In this document: positions 32,784 through 42,579 of the stretch, piece by piece
Position numbering within the stretch: the stretch's first letter is position 1
Layout of the letters: every line of letters begins with the position of its first letter
Position numbers and translations under genes: made by a program
From: Mesotaenium endlicherianum
Taxonomy: Eukaryota; Streptophyta; Zygnematophyceae; Zygnematales; Mesotaeniaceae
Direction: 5' to 3'
Assembly (NCBI GenBank): GCA_009602735.1
Contig: WELA01004417.1
Location: forward strand, 44,308 to 96,642
DNA: 52,335 bases
Notes under the pieces: generated by a model
Databases searched by the model: none
What the model was told of the DNA's origin: nothing
The model's input: only the letters and a program-made list of their open reading frames with translations

Positions 32784-34054
32784 CTACTTTGCCAGCATAT
32801 CCACTACTACCAGAATAGAATCATGCCCATTGGCAGTTATTGGTAGCGTAACCACCCAATCCATTGATATGGTTTCCCACCTCCTAGTTGGATTAGGTAA
32901 TGGTTCTAACCATCCCTTGGGTGGTGTGTGTCTGGACTTATTCTTCTGACACTGATCACGAGACTCAACATATTTTGAGGCCTCTCGAGGCAAACCTTCC
33001 CAGTGGTAGTGTTTGCCAGTTTGCCAACAGTTTTGGCCTGCCCCAAATGCCCACCCAGTAGACTATCATGAGCCTGACTCAATAACAAATTCCACGTTAT
33101 TTGAAATAACCAGCTTCAGCCTTCTTGAAGTAGTTTCTTTTACCCAAATCCCTCCCTTCAGCCAAAACTCGAGTGCAGTAGTAGGACTCACACCATCAGT
33201 GGGGCTGGGCTCAAATGTTGGGTCAGAAAGGTAGGCTTTCCTAAGTTGTTCAAGGAAGGACTTTTTCATTAAGTGAAGTGAGAGCACAAAGGACTTTGTC
33301 TACAAAATGCTGATCAAAGTTCCGTTCTTGCAAGTCAGGTCTTCTAGAGAGAGCATCATCAAGATTCAACCTCCCTGGTTTGTAGTCAATTTGATCTTGG
33401 AACTGCTCCAGCATTTGGCTCCAGCGATTCTCCCTCCTGAACAGCTTGGGCTTCTTCTGAAAATGAGTCAGAGCTAGGTGAACCGTAATCACCTTGAAAG
33501 CTTTCCCATGCAAGTAGGGCCTCTACTATTTGAGAACATGCATAATAGCTAATAACTTCTTGTCATGCACAAAAAAATTAATCTCAGCAGGATTAAACTT
33601 CATAATGTCATACAGCACAAGATGCCACTCCTGCTTTATCTTACCATCCTTTGTAGTGTGGTCAGCAGGCTGCAACAAAATCGCACCCATAGCAAAGTAA
33701 GAAGCGTCAGTGACCACATGCACAGGTTTGCTGGGATCATATATAGCAAGAACAGGGGCAGAGCACAAAGCATCTATAAGGGTCTGGAAGGGAGGTTGCT
33801 GCTCTTCCCCCCATACATACCCTATGTTCTTTTTAGGGAGGTCAGTCAATTTACTGGCCTTTGTGGAATCATTCTCAAAAAATCTCGAGTAGTAATTAGC
33901 CAACTCCAAGAAGGAACTAACTTCTGAGACAAATTGAGGTACTGGCCAATGCCTTATGGTCAGGACTTTCTTAGGAGCCACGCTGATGCTTTCCTTACTG
34001 ACAACGTGGCCTAAGAATTTAATACTGTCCTTAAAGAAATCACACTTTGGGTCA
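32784..34054 (-). pseudogene. Chromovirus pol fragment (RT C-terminus to integrase core)
   Basis: On the minus strand, pieces at 33981-33526, 33513-33250, 33287-33066 and 32993-32784 match the intact chromovirus Pol from CDFFK (end of RT) through RNase H ([15 protein letters not shown]), the HHCC zinc domain and the first catalytic aspartate (SMDWVVTLP). Frameshifts separate the pieces. Everything after [12 protein letters not shown] is deleted and replaced by LTR sequence. The copy is clearly older than the element at 40304. Confidence 0.85.
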
Positions 34055-34185
34055 GCTTACTGACACATTCTTTGAAAGCCAGCTGACCACCTTATGCAGT
34101 ACCAGCAAACTGCCTAGTTATGCATCTAAATGTGATAGATGAATGGCCAGATGACGCCTTAGGCGGATGGCGATTGAAGAGGTTG
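34055..34185 (+). repeat. Chromovirus LTR fragment, first part
   Basis: This matches the plus-strand LTR from about GTCAGCTTGCTGAC to GAATGGCCAGATGAC. It abuts the minus-strand pol fragment directly and is cut by the repeat inserted at about 34190. Confidence 0.65.
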
Positions 34186-34189
34186 CAGG

Positions 34190-34990
34190 CTGCTGCGCAG
34201 GTGGGGACTGGTAGAGTGCGTGGGCAGCGTGAGCTGGCAAAGGCGGGCTGACATTACGTTGTGAGCGACTGGGCGAGCTTCGTCACGATATCGGTGACTG
34301 GGTCCAGACTGCTTCATGCCCGGCTCGGCTCTACACTCTCTTGTAGTTAGTCAGTCCAGGCCCTCCCACTGGCCTGGGCCTGGACCATGGGCCTATGGGC
34401 GTCTGAGGGGTATCGATGCCGTGGTCCGTGGGATGGCTTTGACTCCTCCTCCTCCTCCTTTGCATCCCAGTCGCGGTAGGTCTGCTCCATCGCCTTTCGC
34501 TCAGAGGTGGTGGTGCGCGGTATGTCATGCTTTGTGCCGTCGAGTCTCTTGCATGTCTGGTCCAGTTGATCTGGGGTGGTGGGCGTTGACAGGCTAGTGG
34601 TTAGTCGGGTTAGGGTGGTAGGTGAGGATGACCTAGTCCACAAACAACTTCAGCAAACACTTGGACCTATGATCCGCTCACTAGGTTTTGCTGTTGAGCG
34701 ATTGTGAGGTTCCGCCGAGATTCCACGCATTTCCCTCTACCTTCACACATGGTCTTGCCGCCCACACGTGTGGAGGTCAACCCACGAGTTCCCTCGCTCG
34801 TTGGGTCGGCGCTAGTACCAAGTGGGGCTGTAGTTGCTTGTGGCCTAGTCATCACGTACGATAGGCAGCCCCCGCTGGGTATGCCCACGGGGTTGCTAGG
34901 GATTTAGGGAGAGTAGGGGCGTGCACTTGGGGTGTTGGGGGTCGTCTCGGCGTACTACGTCGTCCTCATTTGACTTGGGTCGTTTTATAT
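34190..34990 (+). repeat. Non-coding repeat family, copy 2, inserted in an LTR
   Basis: The segment separates two pieces of one chromovirus LTR. Its second half aligns with the reverse complement of 31700-32236. No coding region is supported, and a CTCCTC microsatellite lies at 34440-34465. Confidence 0.6.
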
Positions 34991-35387
34991 ATTAGTTATA
35001 ATGGTTTTGGTATCTCGAGTAGGCGGTGCCACCGCACTTGCCGTTGAATAGTAAGCTTGATCCATGTACATAGGTTGGATCATGCTCTCGAGTTCGGCAT
35101 TAGGAAATGAGGCCTACTCTCTCCGGACAATTTACCGAGAAAACATCTGAATCCAAGGCTGCAAGCCGTTACACAAACAACTTACTAGCCTTGCTTATGT
35201 ATGAGTTTACTGATTGCATGATTGATGCACGTTACTGGCATTTGACTTGTGAGTATTGCTTACTACTAGTTGAGTGGTCTTTTGCTTTTTATTAAGTTAA
35301 GCAAAAACTATCACGCATAAGGATTACTTCATGATATAAAAATCTTCTATTGATTGTTATTGCTTATAAGTGACTCGATTCATTTCA
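34991..35387 (+). repeat. Chromovirus LTR fragment, second part
   Basis: The LTR resumes at GAGTAGGCGGTGCC and ends with the terminal CATTTCA at 35387, as in the intact LTR. Confidence 0.7.
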
Positions 35388-36087
35388 TCTTGGCGCAATC
35401 GCACGTCGGAGCGATCGGTCGAGTCTCTAGAGTTCTCAGCCTCGGGCCCGAGTGCAGCGCACGGATGCGAGATGCGGCTCGAGTGACAGCTGCGACTGTG
35501 CGGACTGCATCGACGGTGGTAGCGGCAGTGGCGGCAGCAGCGCTTGAGTGGGCGAATTAGGGCGGAGGCTTTAGAAAGAAGGGCGACGACACAGGAGAGG
35601 GAGCAAAGAGGCAGAGGTTGGGAGGGGAGGCAGGGGACGCTCTCATGAGTGAGCAGTAAGGGGGGGCGGNNNNNNNNNNNNNNNNNNNNNNNNNNNNNNN
35701 NNNNNNNNNNNNNNNNNNNNNNNNNNNNNNNNNNNNNNNNNNNNNNNNNNNNNNNNNNNNNNNNNNNNNNNNNNNNNNNNNNNNNNNNNNNNNNNNNNNN
35801 NNNNNNNNNNNNNNNNNNNNNNNNNNNNNNNNNNNNNNNNNNNNNNNNNNNNNNNNNNNNNNNNNNNNNNNNNNNNNNNNNNNNNNNNNNNNNNNNNNNN
35901 NNNNNNNNNNNNNNNNNNNNNNNNNNNNNNNNNNNNNNNNNNNNNNNNNNNNNNNNNNNNNNNNNNNNNNNNNNNNNNNNNNNNNNNNNNNNNNNNNNNN
36001 NNNNNNNNNNNNNNNNNNNNNNNNNNNNNNNNNNNNNNNNNNNNNNNNNNNNNNNNNNNNNNNNNNNNNNNNNNNNNNNNNNNNNNN
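35388..36087. other. Unassigned sequence and 418-base assembly gap
   Basis: Bases 35388-35669 hold no recognised gene and become G-rich toward the end. Positions 35670-36087 are N, so any join across this point is a scaffolding inference. Confidence 0.9.
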
Positions 36088-36092
36088 CTGCT

Positions 36093-36173
36093 TCAGTGCG
36101 TTAGGTCACTGGCATTGGCCAGTGTGGGGGGGATGGGCCCACTGAGGTCGTTGGAGTACAGCACCTTGCAGCA
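36093..36173 (-). pseudogene. Leucine-rich-repeat exon fragment
   Basis: On the minus strand the frame reads KVLYSNDLSGPIPPTLANAS, which fits the plant-type LRR consensus LxLxxNxLSGxIPxxLxx. A splice acceptor CTGCCAG lies just upstream (36180-36174). A stop codon follows two residues past LTH, next to the assembly gap. It is a fragment of a host-type LRR gene, and its continuation may be lost in the gap. Confidence 0.45.
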
Positions 36174-37063
36174 CTGGCAGACAGACACACGCACGCGCGT
36201 GTCACAACTCGCATAAAAACACGCGTCTCACAAGATGATTGGCGCTTACTAATGGCCACATTGGGTCTACAATTATTTCATTTCTATTAACCACTTGCTC
36301 TTCTATTGCTTGTCTTTCAGACGTGTGGAAATTAGACGACACAAGGAAATAAGGGCCGTCCAGAGAGTGACAGCTGGTGCCACATGGTACACGCACATAC
36401 ATACAAGCACACAAGCACGCACGCACGCACGCACACCCACAAACACACACACACACGCACAAGGAACCAACGAGCACACTTAGACAATTAGACACGAAGA
36501 CACTATTATATAAATAATTGGTTGGGTGAATAAGATGGAAGACAGATGTTTCGAGAACTCACAACTGGAAATTATGCTGATGCGTGACCCGACCTCTGTA
36601 CTCGTGACCCGACCTCTGTACTAGTGTCTGCCACAATACGTGTTCATATTGCAATTGCAAGGTCGGATTCCACAATGGCGTTTCTATGTGTAAACAAATT
36701 CCAACCTAAAATGTAAAATTTTAGTGGCAATCTACCACACTATAGTGAGCTCACGTCTGCACATAATATTCTCACTTTTAACATTTTGCGTCTAAATAAA
36801 TCGATCCGTCTCTCGACGTGCCACTCACTTCGATAATTCGAAGGATGGGGAGGGGAGCGGGAGAGTGAGCGCAGAATCGCCCACAAACTTACCATCGAGC
36901 CGGCCGAACCCGTTTTCACGTCGAGTGAATACGGAGGTAGCCGGACTCTTCTCCCGTGCTGTGACCGAGGCGTTCGGGCTGCCCGCGGGCAGAAACGGGG
37001 TCGGGCCCCGGGGGACTTCGGGTTCCCCCGCTCCCATCCCTCCGTCGCCCTGGGAGTTGAGTC
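36174..37063. other. Non-coding right end of the nested interval
   Basis: A CA/CG microsatellite lies at 36386-36470. A 20-base unit, GTGACCCGACCTCTGTACTC, occurs twice in tandem at 36584-36623. Toward 37063 the DNA turns GC-rich. On the minus strand a GTAAGT donor at 36893-36888 ends an open frame, which may be a captured exon. I cannot assign it. Confidence 0.4.
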
Positions 37064-37069
37064 TGTGTG

Positions 37070-38286
37070 GAGAAAACTTGCCAGGAGCTGCACAAGCTCG
37101 GCATGATTGAGAAATCAACCTCAGTACATGGAGCTCCCACAGTAGTAGTTGCCAAGAAGGACGAGGCTAGAAATTACACAGCCACTCGTATGTGTGGAGA
37201 CTACAGGCGACTGAATCTCCACGCGGAGCCAGACAGCTACGTGATGCCTACACCAGAGCGGATCTTTGCGATTGCCACCATCGGGAAGGTGTTTAGCATC
37301 ACCGATCTACGCCAAGGCTTCAACCAGATCCCTGTGAAAACAAAAGATCGAGGTAAGACCACTTTCTGGGCTCAAAGGGAACTTTGGCAATGGACGGTAA
37401 TGCCGTTTGGGCTGAAAAATGCCCCAGCCATCTTTCAGAGGACTATAGATAAAGTGCTGGAGGGGCTGGAATTTGCAAAACCATACATTGATGACGTAGT
37501 GGTGTTTAGCAAGTCCATAGAGGAGCACCTCGAGCACTTGGAACAAGTGTTCCAGCGCCTGGAGGAATTCCAGATGACGCTGCATCCTGGAAAGTGCAGA
37601 TTCTTTGAGGCACATGTGCCTTACTTAGAACATAAGATTGGGAACAATGCTATGTCCCCTCAGGCTGTAAAGATTGAGGCCATTTACAAGATACTTGCAC
37701 CTGCGAATGTGTCTAAGCTGAAAGCTCTATTAGGGCTAAGCGGATACTATTGTAAATTTGTGAAGGACTATAGCAAAATTGCTAAACCCTTCACAGAACT
37801 CTTGAAAAAGGATGTACCTTTTGTGTGGACGGAAGCCCAAGCGAAGGCCATGAACGAGCTCAAGGAGCGGCTGGTAACGGCCCAGTCTTGCGAAAACCTG
37901 ACTACTCCAAGCCGTTCAATCTACGCACTGACTGGAGTCGTGTGGGAATTGGCGCAGTATTCACTCAGGCCGCAAGTCCTAGAAAAGAGTATGTCATTGC
38001 CTATGCCTCGCGCTCTAACAACCGAGCAGAGAGCAACTACTCGTCCTACAAAGGAGAGCTGCTGGCAATGGTTTGGGCTGTCGCACATTCCAGAGAGTAT
38101 CTCTTCACGCTGATCATCAATCATTTGCCATTACTATGGCTGATGAAGAATGGAGACCTCACTGATAAATTGGCTCGCAAGGCTCTCAAGCCCCAGGACT
38201 ACCAGATGACGGTGGTGCATCGAGCAGGTGTACTCAACAACGGCGCCGATGGACTCAGCAGGAACCTGAATCCATTGTGCCTCTAA
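37070..38286 (+). pseudogene. Reverse transcriptase and RNase H of element A
   Basis: The RT palm shows RMCGDYRRLN, FSITDLRQGFNQIP, VMPFGLKNAPAIFQR and the catalytic YIDDVVVF. It continues with the connection motif LLGLSGYYCKFV. A frameshift near 37870 moves to the frame starting at 37825. This holds RNase H with LRTDWSRVGIGAVF, the glutamate in YKGELLAMVW and VVHRAGVLNNGADGLSR. The frame then stops at 38286. The sequence is close to element B in motif order but differs in many residues. Confidence 0.85.
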
Positions 38287-38334
38287 CTGCTTAGGAGAGT
38301 TTGGGGACCGCGGAAGTGCTCCTCAATGGTGTGA

Positions 38335-38739
38335 TTGTACGTCATGGAGCTCCAGCAGAACTTAGAAGTGCTGACAGACCAAGGGTCTGAGTTCCAAGGA
38401 TCTTTTCAGAAACTCTTGGACAGATTCTTCATTGACCATCGCACTACGTCTAGAGACCACCCACAAGTAGATGGTCTAGCAGAGCAGATGGTGCTAGCCA
38501 TCACGTCTACTTTGCGCAAATTTTGCCTTGAGCATGATAAGCGTGATTGGGATCTGGCCCTGCCATGGCTAGTTATGGGTTACAGATTTAGCAAGCAAGC
38601 TGCCTTGGCGAATTACTCGTCTTATCAGATTCTATTTGGCAAAAGTCCAGTTGTGTCCAGCAGCATCAAGCAGGAGTTTGAGCAGGTGAAAGACCTGGAC
38701 AACCCTGATGAACTGCTAAAGATTATGGGTACGCCGCAA
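38335..38739 (+). pseudogene. Integrase core fragment of element A
   Basis: The frame begins inside the integrase core at LEVLTDQGSEFQGSFQKLL, containing the second catalytic aspartate. It continues through HRTTSRDHPQVDGLAEQM, where the expected catalytic glutamate is replaced by glutamine when compared with LAERM of element B's DGLAERM (E retained, next residue changed). The zinc domain and first aspartate, about 200 residues, are deleted between 38286 and 38335. The frame is cut at LLKIMGTPQ by an insertion. Confidence 0.75.
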
Positions 38740-39486
38740 TGAAAGGGGGCAGAGTGTCCTAGTGGAAGCGTAGTAACTCACGAGGAAAGGAACTAGTTAC
38801 AATCATACTAGAGAGTGCAGCGGCATATCACTAACAAAGCTTAGGAAAATTACTTGACATTTTGAATAGCAAGAAACTGCTCACAAATGATGTAGGATGG
38901 AAGGCCTTGTCATTACATACTTGAAGAAATTTACAGAAGTGAAAACTGATAAGAAACAAAGAACTTATGCCTATTTATAATTTTCTGCCTAAATACTCCT
39001 CTCTAGGAGGAAGCTACGGATTTTCCTAAGTGTTCGTCAAATCGTCCCATCCAGAATATTCGTGAGTAAGCCAGATCAGTCTAATCTGACGTGTCGGGCC
39101 GAATTGACGTCCACATACATGCATCGACATTACTAGAATATTCTATCTTAGACGCGCTAGGCTAAACCGAAACTTCTAGGTAAATCGACCTAGTCGGCAC
39201 TCTGCGTCAGCCGAACTTACGTGAAGGTTCGAGTACACACTAACGGGCCAGATCGCTCGACGCTGTCGGTCAATCCGACGGTCGCGCTCACCGCGAATTA
39301 AGGACAGTCGTCAACCGACCTCAAAATTAATTAAANAGTTCAGAAATCCGTAACTCTCTCAATACTTGACCAAATTCGATGAACTTTATATCAAAATGAC
39401 CAAAACAATGCACTCTACTTTAATGTACAATGAAAACATAATTTTATGAAACTCAAAAATACACTTTATAAACCTATGACCTTACA
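38740..39486. mobile_element. Probable solo LTR inside integrase of element A
   Basis: A 747-bp segment starts with TG and ends with CA. It is flanked by CGCAA (38735-38739) and TGCAA (39487-39491), a 4-of-5 target duplication. Alignment with element B shows that exactly no residues of integrase are missing when it is removed (GTPQ joins ALFERM). A TATA-like box occurs in it. It does not resemble the other LTRs in the window. Confidence 0.6.
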
Positions 39487-39489
39487 TGC

Positions 39490-40000
39490 AAGGCGTTATT
39501 TGAGCGCATGAGGCCTGCTGCCCTGGACAATCTAAAAATTGCGCAGAAAAGAGACACACAGCGTTACGTCAGGACGCGAGATGGGAGCTACCGCCTGCGA
39601 ATGAAGCAGATCCAGGAGGGAGACTTTGTCTACCGCAAGCGCCAGACCAAGACCACCATCGACACCAGTTCAGGTGCAGTGACCTTGCGCGTGAAACTTG
39701 CGTTTGACAATGGTGTGTTGGAACTGGAAGGTTCTGATGGTAAGACTATGAGAGATCACGTGCAGAATTGCTCGCTGTGCCATTTGCCCAATATCGATCC
39801 AACGGTTAAGGCCGTGCCCAAGGAATTGGTGCCAGCCACGTCTTGTGCCAGCTGCAAAGTGCTGGATGATCAAGAAGCAATGGTAACTTGCGATAAGTTT
39901 AGTGCCCGTTGGCACACCTTCTGCATTGGTGAAGAAGAGATTATGGCAGGTTAGTGGGAATATCCTGACTGCCTTCCTAAAACCCTCAGTCGCAGAGCTA
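39490..40000 (+). pseudogene. Integrase C-terminus and decayed PHD finger of element A
   Basis: ALFERMRPAALDNLKIAQKR is followed by the C-terminal fold (GDFVYRKRQTKTT, GVLELEGSDGKTM) and a PHD finger, CASC to WHTFC. One zinc cysteine of the finger is now phenylalanine (TCDKF), a TAG stop follows IMAG, and the last pair reads WEYPDC with a tyrosine instead of cysteine. Element B shows the intact form. Confidence 0.8.
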
Positions 40001-40043
40001 AGAAATGGAAGCTATCAGCGGAAAGGCAGGGACGCCTAAGCTG

Positions 40044-40054
40044 AAAGGGAGGGG
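40044..40054 (+). other. Candidate polypurine tract of element A
   Basis: AAAGGGAGGGG is followed directly by TG at 40055, as expected for the primer of plus-strand synthesis at the edge of a 3' LTR. If correct, the right LTR starts at 40055. Confidence 0.5.
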
Positions 40055-40303
40055 TGTAAAGGAAACTGAGTATAAGATAACTTTTTTTGAAGATTTCTAC
40101 TAAGTGTGGAATGCTCCACCGCACGATGCCAGTGCAGGCAGACCAGGAATGGGTCAACCCCCAGCCAACCTGTTGCCGACACACGTGCGAGGGTCGATCA
40201 ACCCGGTCGATCCCTCACGTGCCGCAATGCACGTGCCAGGGGAGGTCCGACATTGTTAGGCACGACAGCCGTCGCGACTGCCAACCACTGGACGGTGCCA
40301 CAC

Positions 40304-41049
40304 TGTAATGAATCAGTATATTAGTGGATATGATATTCATTTAAATATAATTAGTTAATTAAGTTCAGCCTGCTGAACTTTAGTTAATAGCCAGTCTGCT
40401 GGACTTTAGTTAATAGTCAGTCTGCTGGACTTTACATAATTATCAGTTTAATGACTCAGCCGGAAGCAGCAGGCTGAAGTCCATATAAGTCAGCTTGCTG
40501 ACCCATTCTTTGACAGCCAGCTGACTTCCGTACTCGGTAGCAGCGAACTGCCTTGACATACACCTAAGCACGATATGCTAGATGAATGGCCAGATGACAT
40601 CCCTATGATGGATGGCTATTCGGGATGATGGGAGATGGCGGTGGATTTGGTTAACCGAGGTCCTATCAACGTGGTTAACTCCCGGGTAGGCGGTGCCATC
40701 GCACTGACCGTTGAACAGTAAACTCATTCCATGTACATATGCTAGGCATTGCTCTCGAGTTCGGCATTCGGAAACGAGGCCAACTCTCTTGTACAGCTTA
40801 CTGAGAGAGATCTGAATCCAAGGCGAGAAGCCATTGATACGCACTGTCTTCTAACCTTGCTTATGTATGAGTTTACTGATTTGCATCATTGATGCTAGTT
40901 TACTCGCATTTGACTTACGAGTATTATTCCCTGCTAGTGTATTGTCCTTTGCCGTTTAACTAGTTAACGGAAATACCATAAAGATTACTTGCTGATATAA
41001 AGATCTTTATTAATTGTTAATCGCCTATTTGGTAAGTCGATTCATTTCA
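40304..41049 (+). repeat. 5' LTR of the chromovirus
   Basis: It starts TGTAATG and ends TTTCA. U3 holds a tandem repeat built on AGTCTGCTGGACTTTAGTTA (about 40364-40432), with one more unit than in the 3' LTR. A TATA-like CATATAAG lies at 40482-40489, so transcription should start shortly after it. Confidence 0.93.
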
Positions 41050-41050
41050 G

Positions 41051-41062
41051 TGGTATCGGAGC
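41051..41062 (+). other. Primer binding site (initiator Met tRNA)
   Basis: TGGTATCGGAGC starts one base after the 5' LTR. It differs by one base from TGGTATCAGAGC, the common primer site complementary to the 3' end of initiator methionine tRNA in plant retrotransposons. Confidence 0.85.
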
Positions 41063-41083
41063 AGTTATCACAGTCTTCTTTGT

Positions 41084-42562
41084 ATGGTAAGGACAAGGTC
41101 TCAAACTAGCAACTCCCGAGACATGGAGAACCAGGATAACGAGAATGTCGAAAACCAGGCGGAAAGCCATGTAGCGGGAAACCGTACCTATTCGGAAGCA
41201 GTAGCGGATACTGCAGCTAGGGAGGCTGCAGATGAGGCAGCTGCTATTGCCTCAGTCGCAGCTCAGCAAGCTGAGGAGGAGATAGCCAGACTAGAAGCTG
41301 AACAAGTAGCAAAGGCCGCTGAAGATATACAAAGGAGGGAAGGACAGCCAGCTGACGAGCGCACTGTTGAAGAACTTATGGCATCAAGGGCCAATGTTCT
41401 GAACCCACCTCCTGCCGTACAACTCAATGTACCCCTAGGTCAAATACGTGACCGGCTGAATGCGGCAGGAATTGCTGCTGCAGGAGCAAGAGGGATTGTT
41501 GAGGACACTACTCAGCGAGTAGATGCCAATGCTGCTGCTGCATTTGCTAATCTACCACCCCAAAATGTAGACTTGGGAGCATTGTTCGTTCAGATGCAGT
41601 CGCAAATGGCGACCATGTATCAGTCCCAGCAGGAGGACAAAAGAATCATAATGTCCCTACTCCGGGACAGAGACCAACTGGGGTCTCACACCACTAGTGG
41701 TGGTGGCCGAGGGCCTAGTAAGCCCAAGCCGAAACCTCCCCAGGACTATGATCCTGAGGGAAACAGAAAATATTACCTGATCAAGTTTCTCGCGGATGTT
41801 GAGCAGTGGCTGGAGAACTACCCAGAACTGCAAGATTACGAGAAGGTCAGGCACACCGGTGCGCTACTGAAAGGCAGTGCCGCAGACTGGTGGCTTTACT
41901 GGAAGGAAGAGCGTAAGGCTCGGCAACTCGGTGACCCTACGTGGGTAGAGTTTGTCGAGAAGTTGCATGAGAAGTTTGATGTCATCAACCAGCAGGAGAA
42001 AGCTATCTATGCGATGATCTCCCTGACACTGAAGCAGACCACTTCAGTTGCTGAGTTTGCTCAAAAGTTCCAAGAGAACATGATGAAGCAGCCTGATTTG
42101 CCAGAACGGTATAGGATAGCATACTTCAGGTATGGCTTGAAATCCGAGGTCTCTGGTCATTTTGCTGAGAAAAAGTATGAGAAACTGGCTGACTTGATCC
42201 AGGATGCTGACGCCTGGGATCAGCAGCAGTTCAATCACAAGCGCCAGAGTAACGCTTTGGTGTCTAAGATTGTCAAAAAGCCCCACGGTTCCTACAATGC
42301 AGTTGAAGGAGACCAGGCTGAGGATAATCAGGGTGATGAATATGAGTATGAGTACAATGCTATTCAGTCTAGAGGTAGAGGTGGTCCCTCTCGAGGTGGC
42401 TATGGAAGGGGTGGTGGTAGGACTAAGCCGAGACCAGCCTCAGCAAAATCTACTTGCTACCATTGTCAGCAGAAAGGCCACTACAGAGAACAGTGTCCGG
42501 TCAAGCACCTGCCTAAGGTCGAGAGAAAAGACCAGCCTTTAAAAGACAGCAACAGTCAGTAA
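41084..42562 (+). CDS. gag: Gag polyprotein of the chromovirus
   Basis: This 492-residue frame begins [10 protein letters not shown] at the first ATG after the leader. Residues 25-110 are an alanine- and glutamate-rich coiled coil. A retrotransposon Gag capsid domain follows (about residues 225-390), with [31 protein letters not shown] and [13 protein letters not shown] glycine-arginine stretch and one CCHC zinc knuckle, [14 protein letters not shown] (about residue 462), bind RNA. It forms the particle that packages element RNA. The stop TAA at 42560 lies inside a hairpin just after a slippery heptamer, so a fraction of ribosomes should continue into Pol. Confidence 0.93.
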   Translation: MVRTRSQTSNSRDMENQDNENVENQAESHVAGNRTYSEAVADTAAREAADEAAAIASVAAQQAEEEIARLEAEQVAKAAEDIQRREGQPADERTVEELMASRANVLNPPPAVQLNVPLGQIRDRLNAAGIAAAGARGIVEDTTQRVDANAAAAFANLPPQNVDLGALFVQMQSQMATMYQSQQEDKRIIMSLLRDRDQLGSHTTSGGGRGPSKPKPKPPQDYDPEGNRKYYLIKFLADVEQWLENYPELQDYEKVRHTGALLKGSAADWWLYWKEERKARQLGDPTWVEFVEKLHEKFDVINQQEKAIYAMISLTLKQTTSVAEFAQKFQENMMKQPDLPERYRIAYFRYGLKSEVSGHFAEKKYEKLADLIQDADAWDQQQFNHKRQSNALVSKIVKKPHGSYNAVEGDQAEDNQGDEYEYEYNAIQSRGRGGPSRGGYGRGGGRTKPRPASAKSTCYHCQQKGHYREQCPVKHLPKVERKDQPLKDSNSQ

Positions 42563-42579
42563 TCCAGTCTACTGACTGT
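42538..42579 (+). promoter_or_regulatory. -1 ribosomal frameshift signal between gag and pol
   Basis: The heptamer T TTA AAA (42538-42544) is in the gag frame and matches the X XXY YYZ rule. After a 7-base spacer comes a perfect 10-bp stem, ACAGTCAGTA (42552-42561) with TACTGACTGT (42570-42579), and an 8-base loop. A shift of -1 leads directly into the pol frame, which is open from 42517. The gag stop falls at the top of the stem. Confidence 0.85.

Larger units (their letters stand above)
11334..37063. mobile_element. Nested 25.7-kb interruption of element A
   Basis: The two halves of element A flank this interval. A 5-base TGTGT occurs immediately on both sides (11329-11333 and 37064-37068) and may be a target duplication, though such a short match could be chance. 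Joining the halves at this repeat leaves the reading frame off by one. The interval is not one element: it contains element B, a DNA-transposon-like gene pair, several retroelement fragments, a satellite array and an assembly gap. It is best read as serial nesting, with a misassembly across the gap as the main alternative. Confidence 0.5.

Noticed and set aside
35649-36104. 151-residue frame across the N run
   Set aside because: It exists only because N was translated as unknown residues.
11334-37063. A single giant transposon with matching inverted ends
   Set aside because: The two ends share only a weak GGGCGA-type similarity, and the contents are a mixture of unrelated families.
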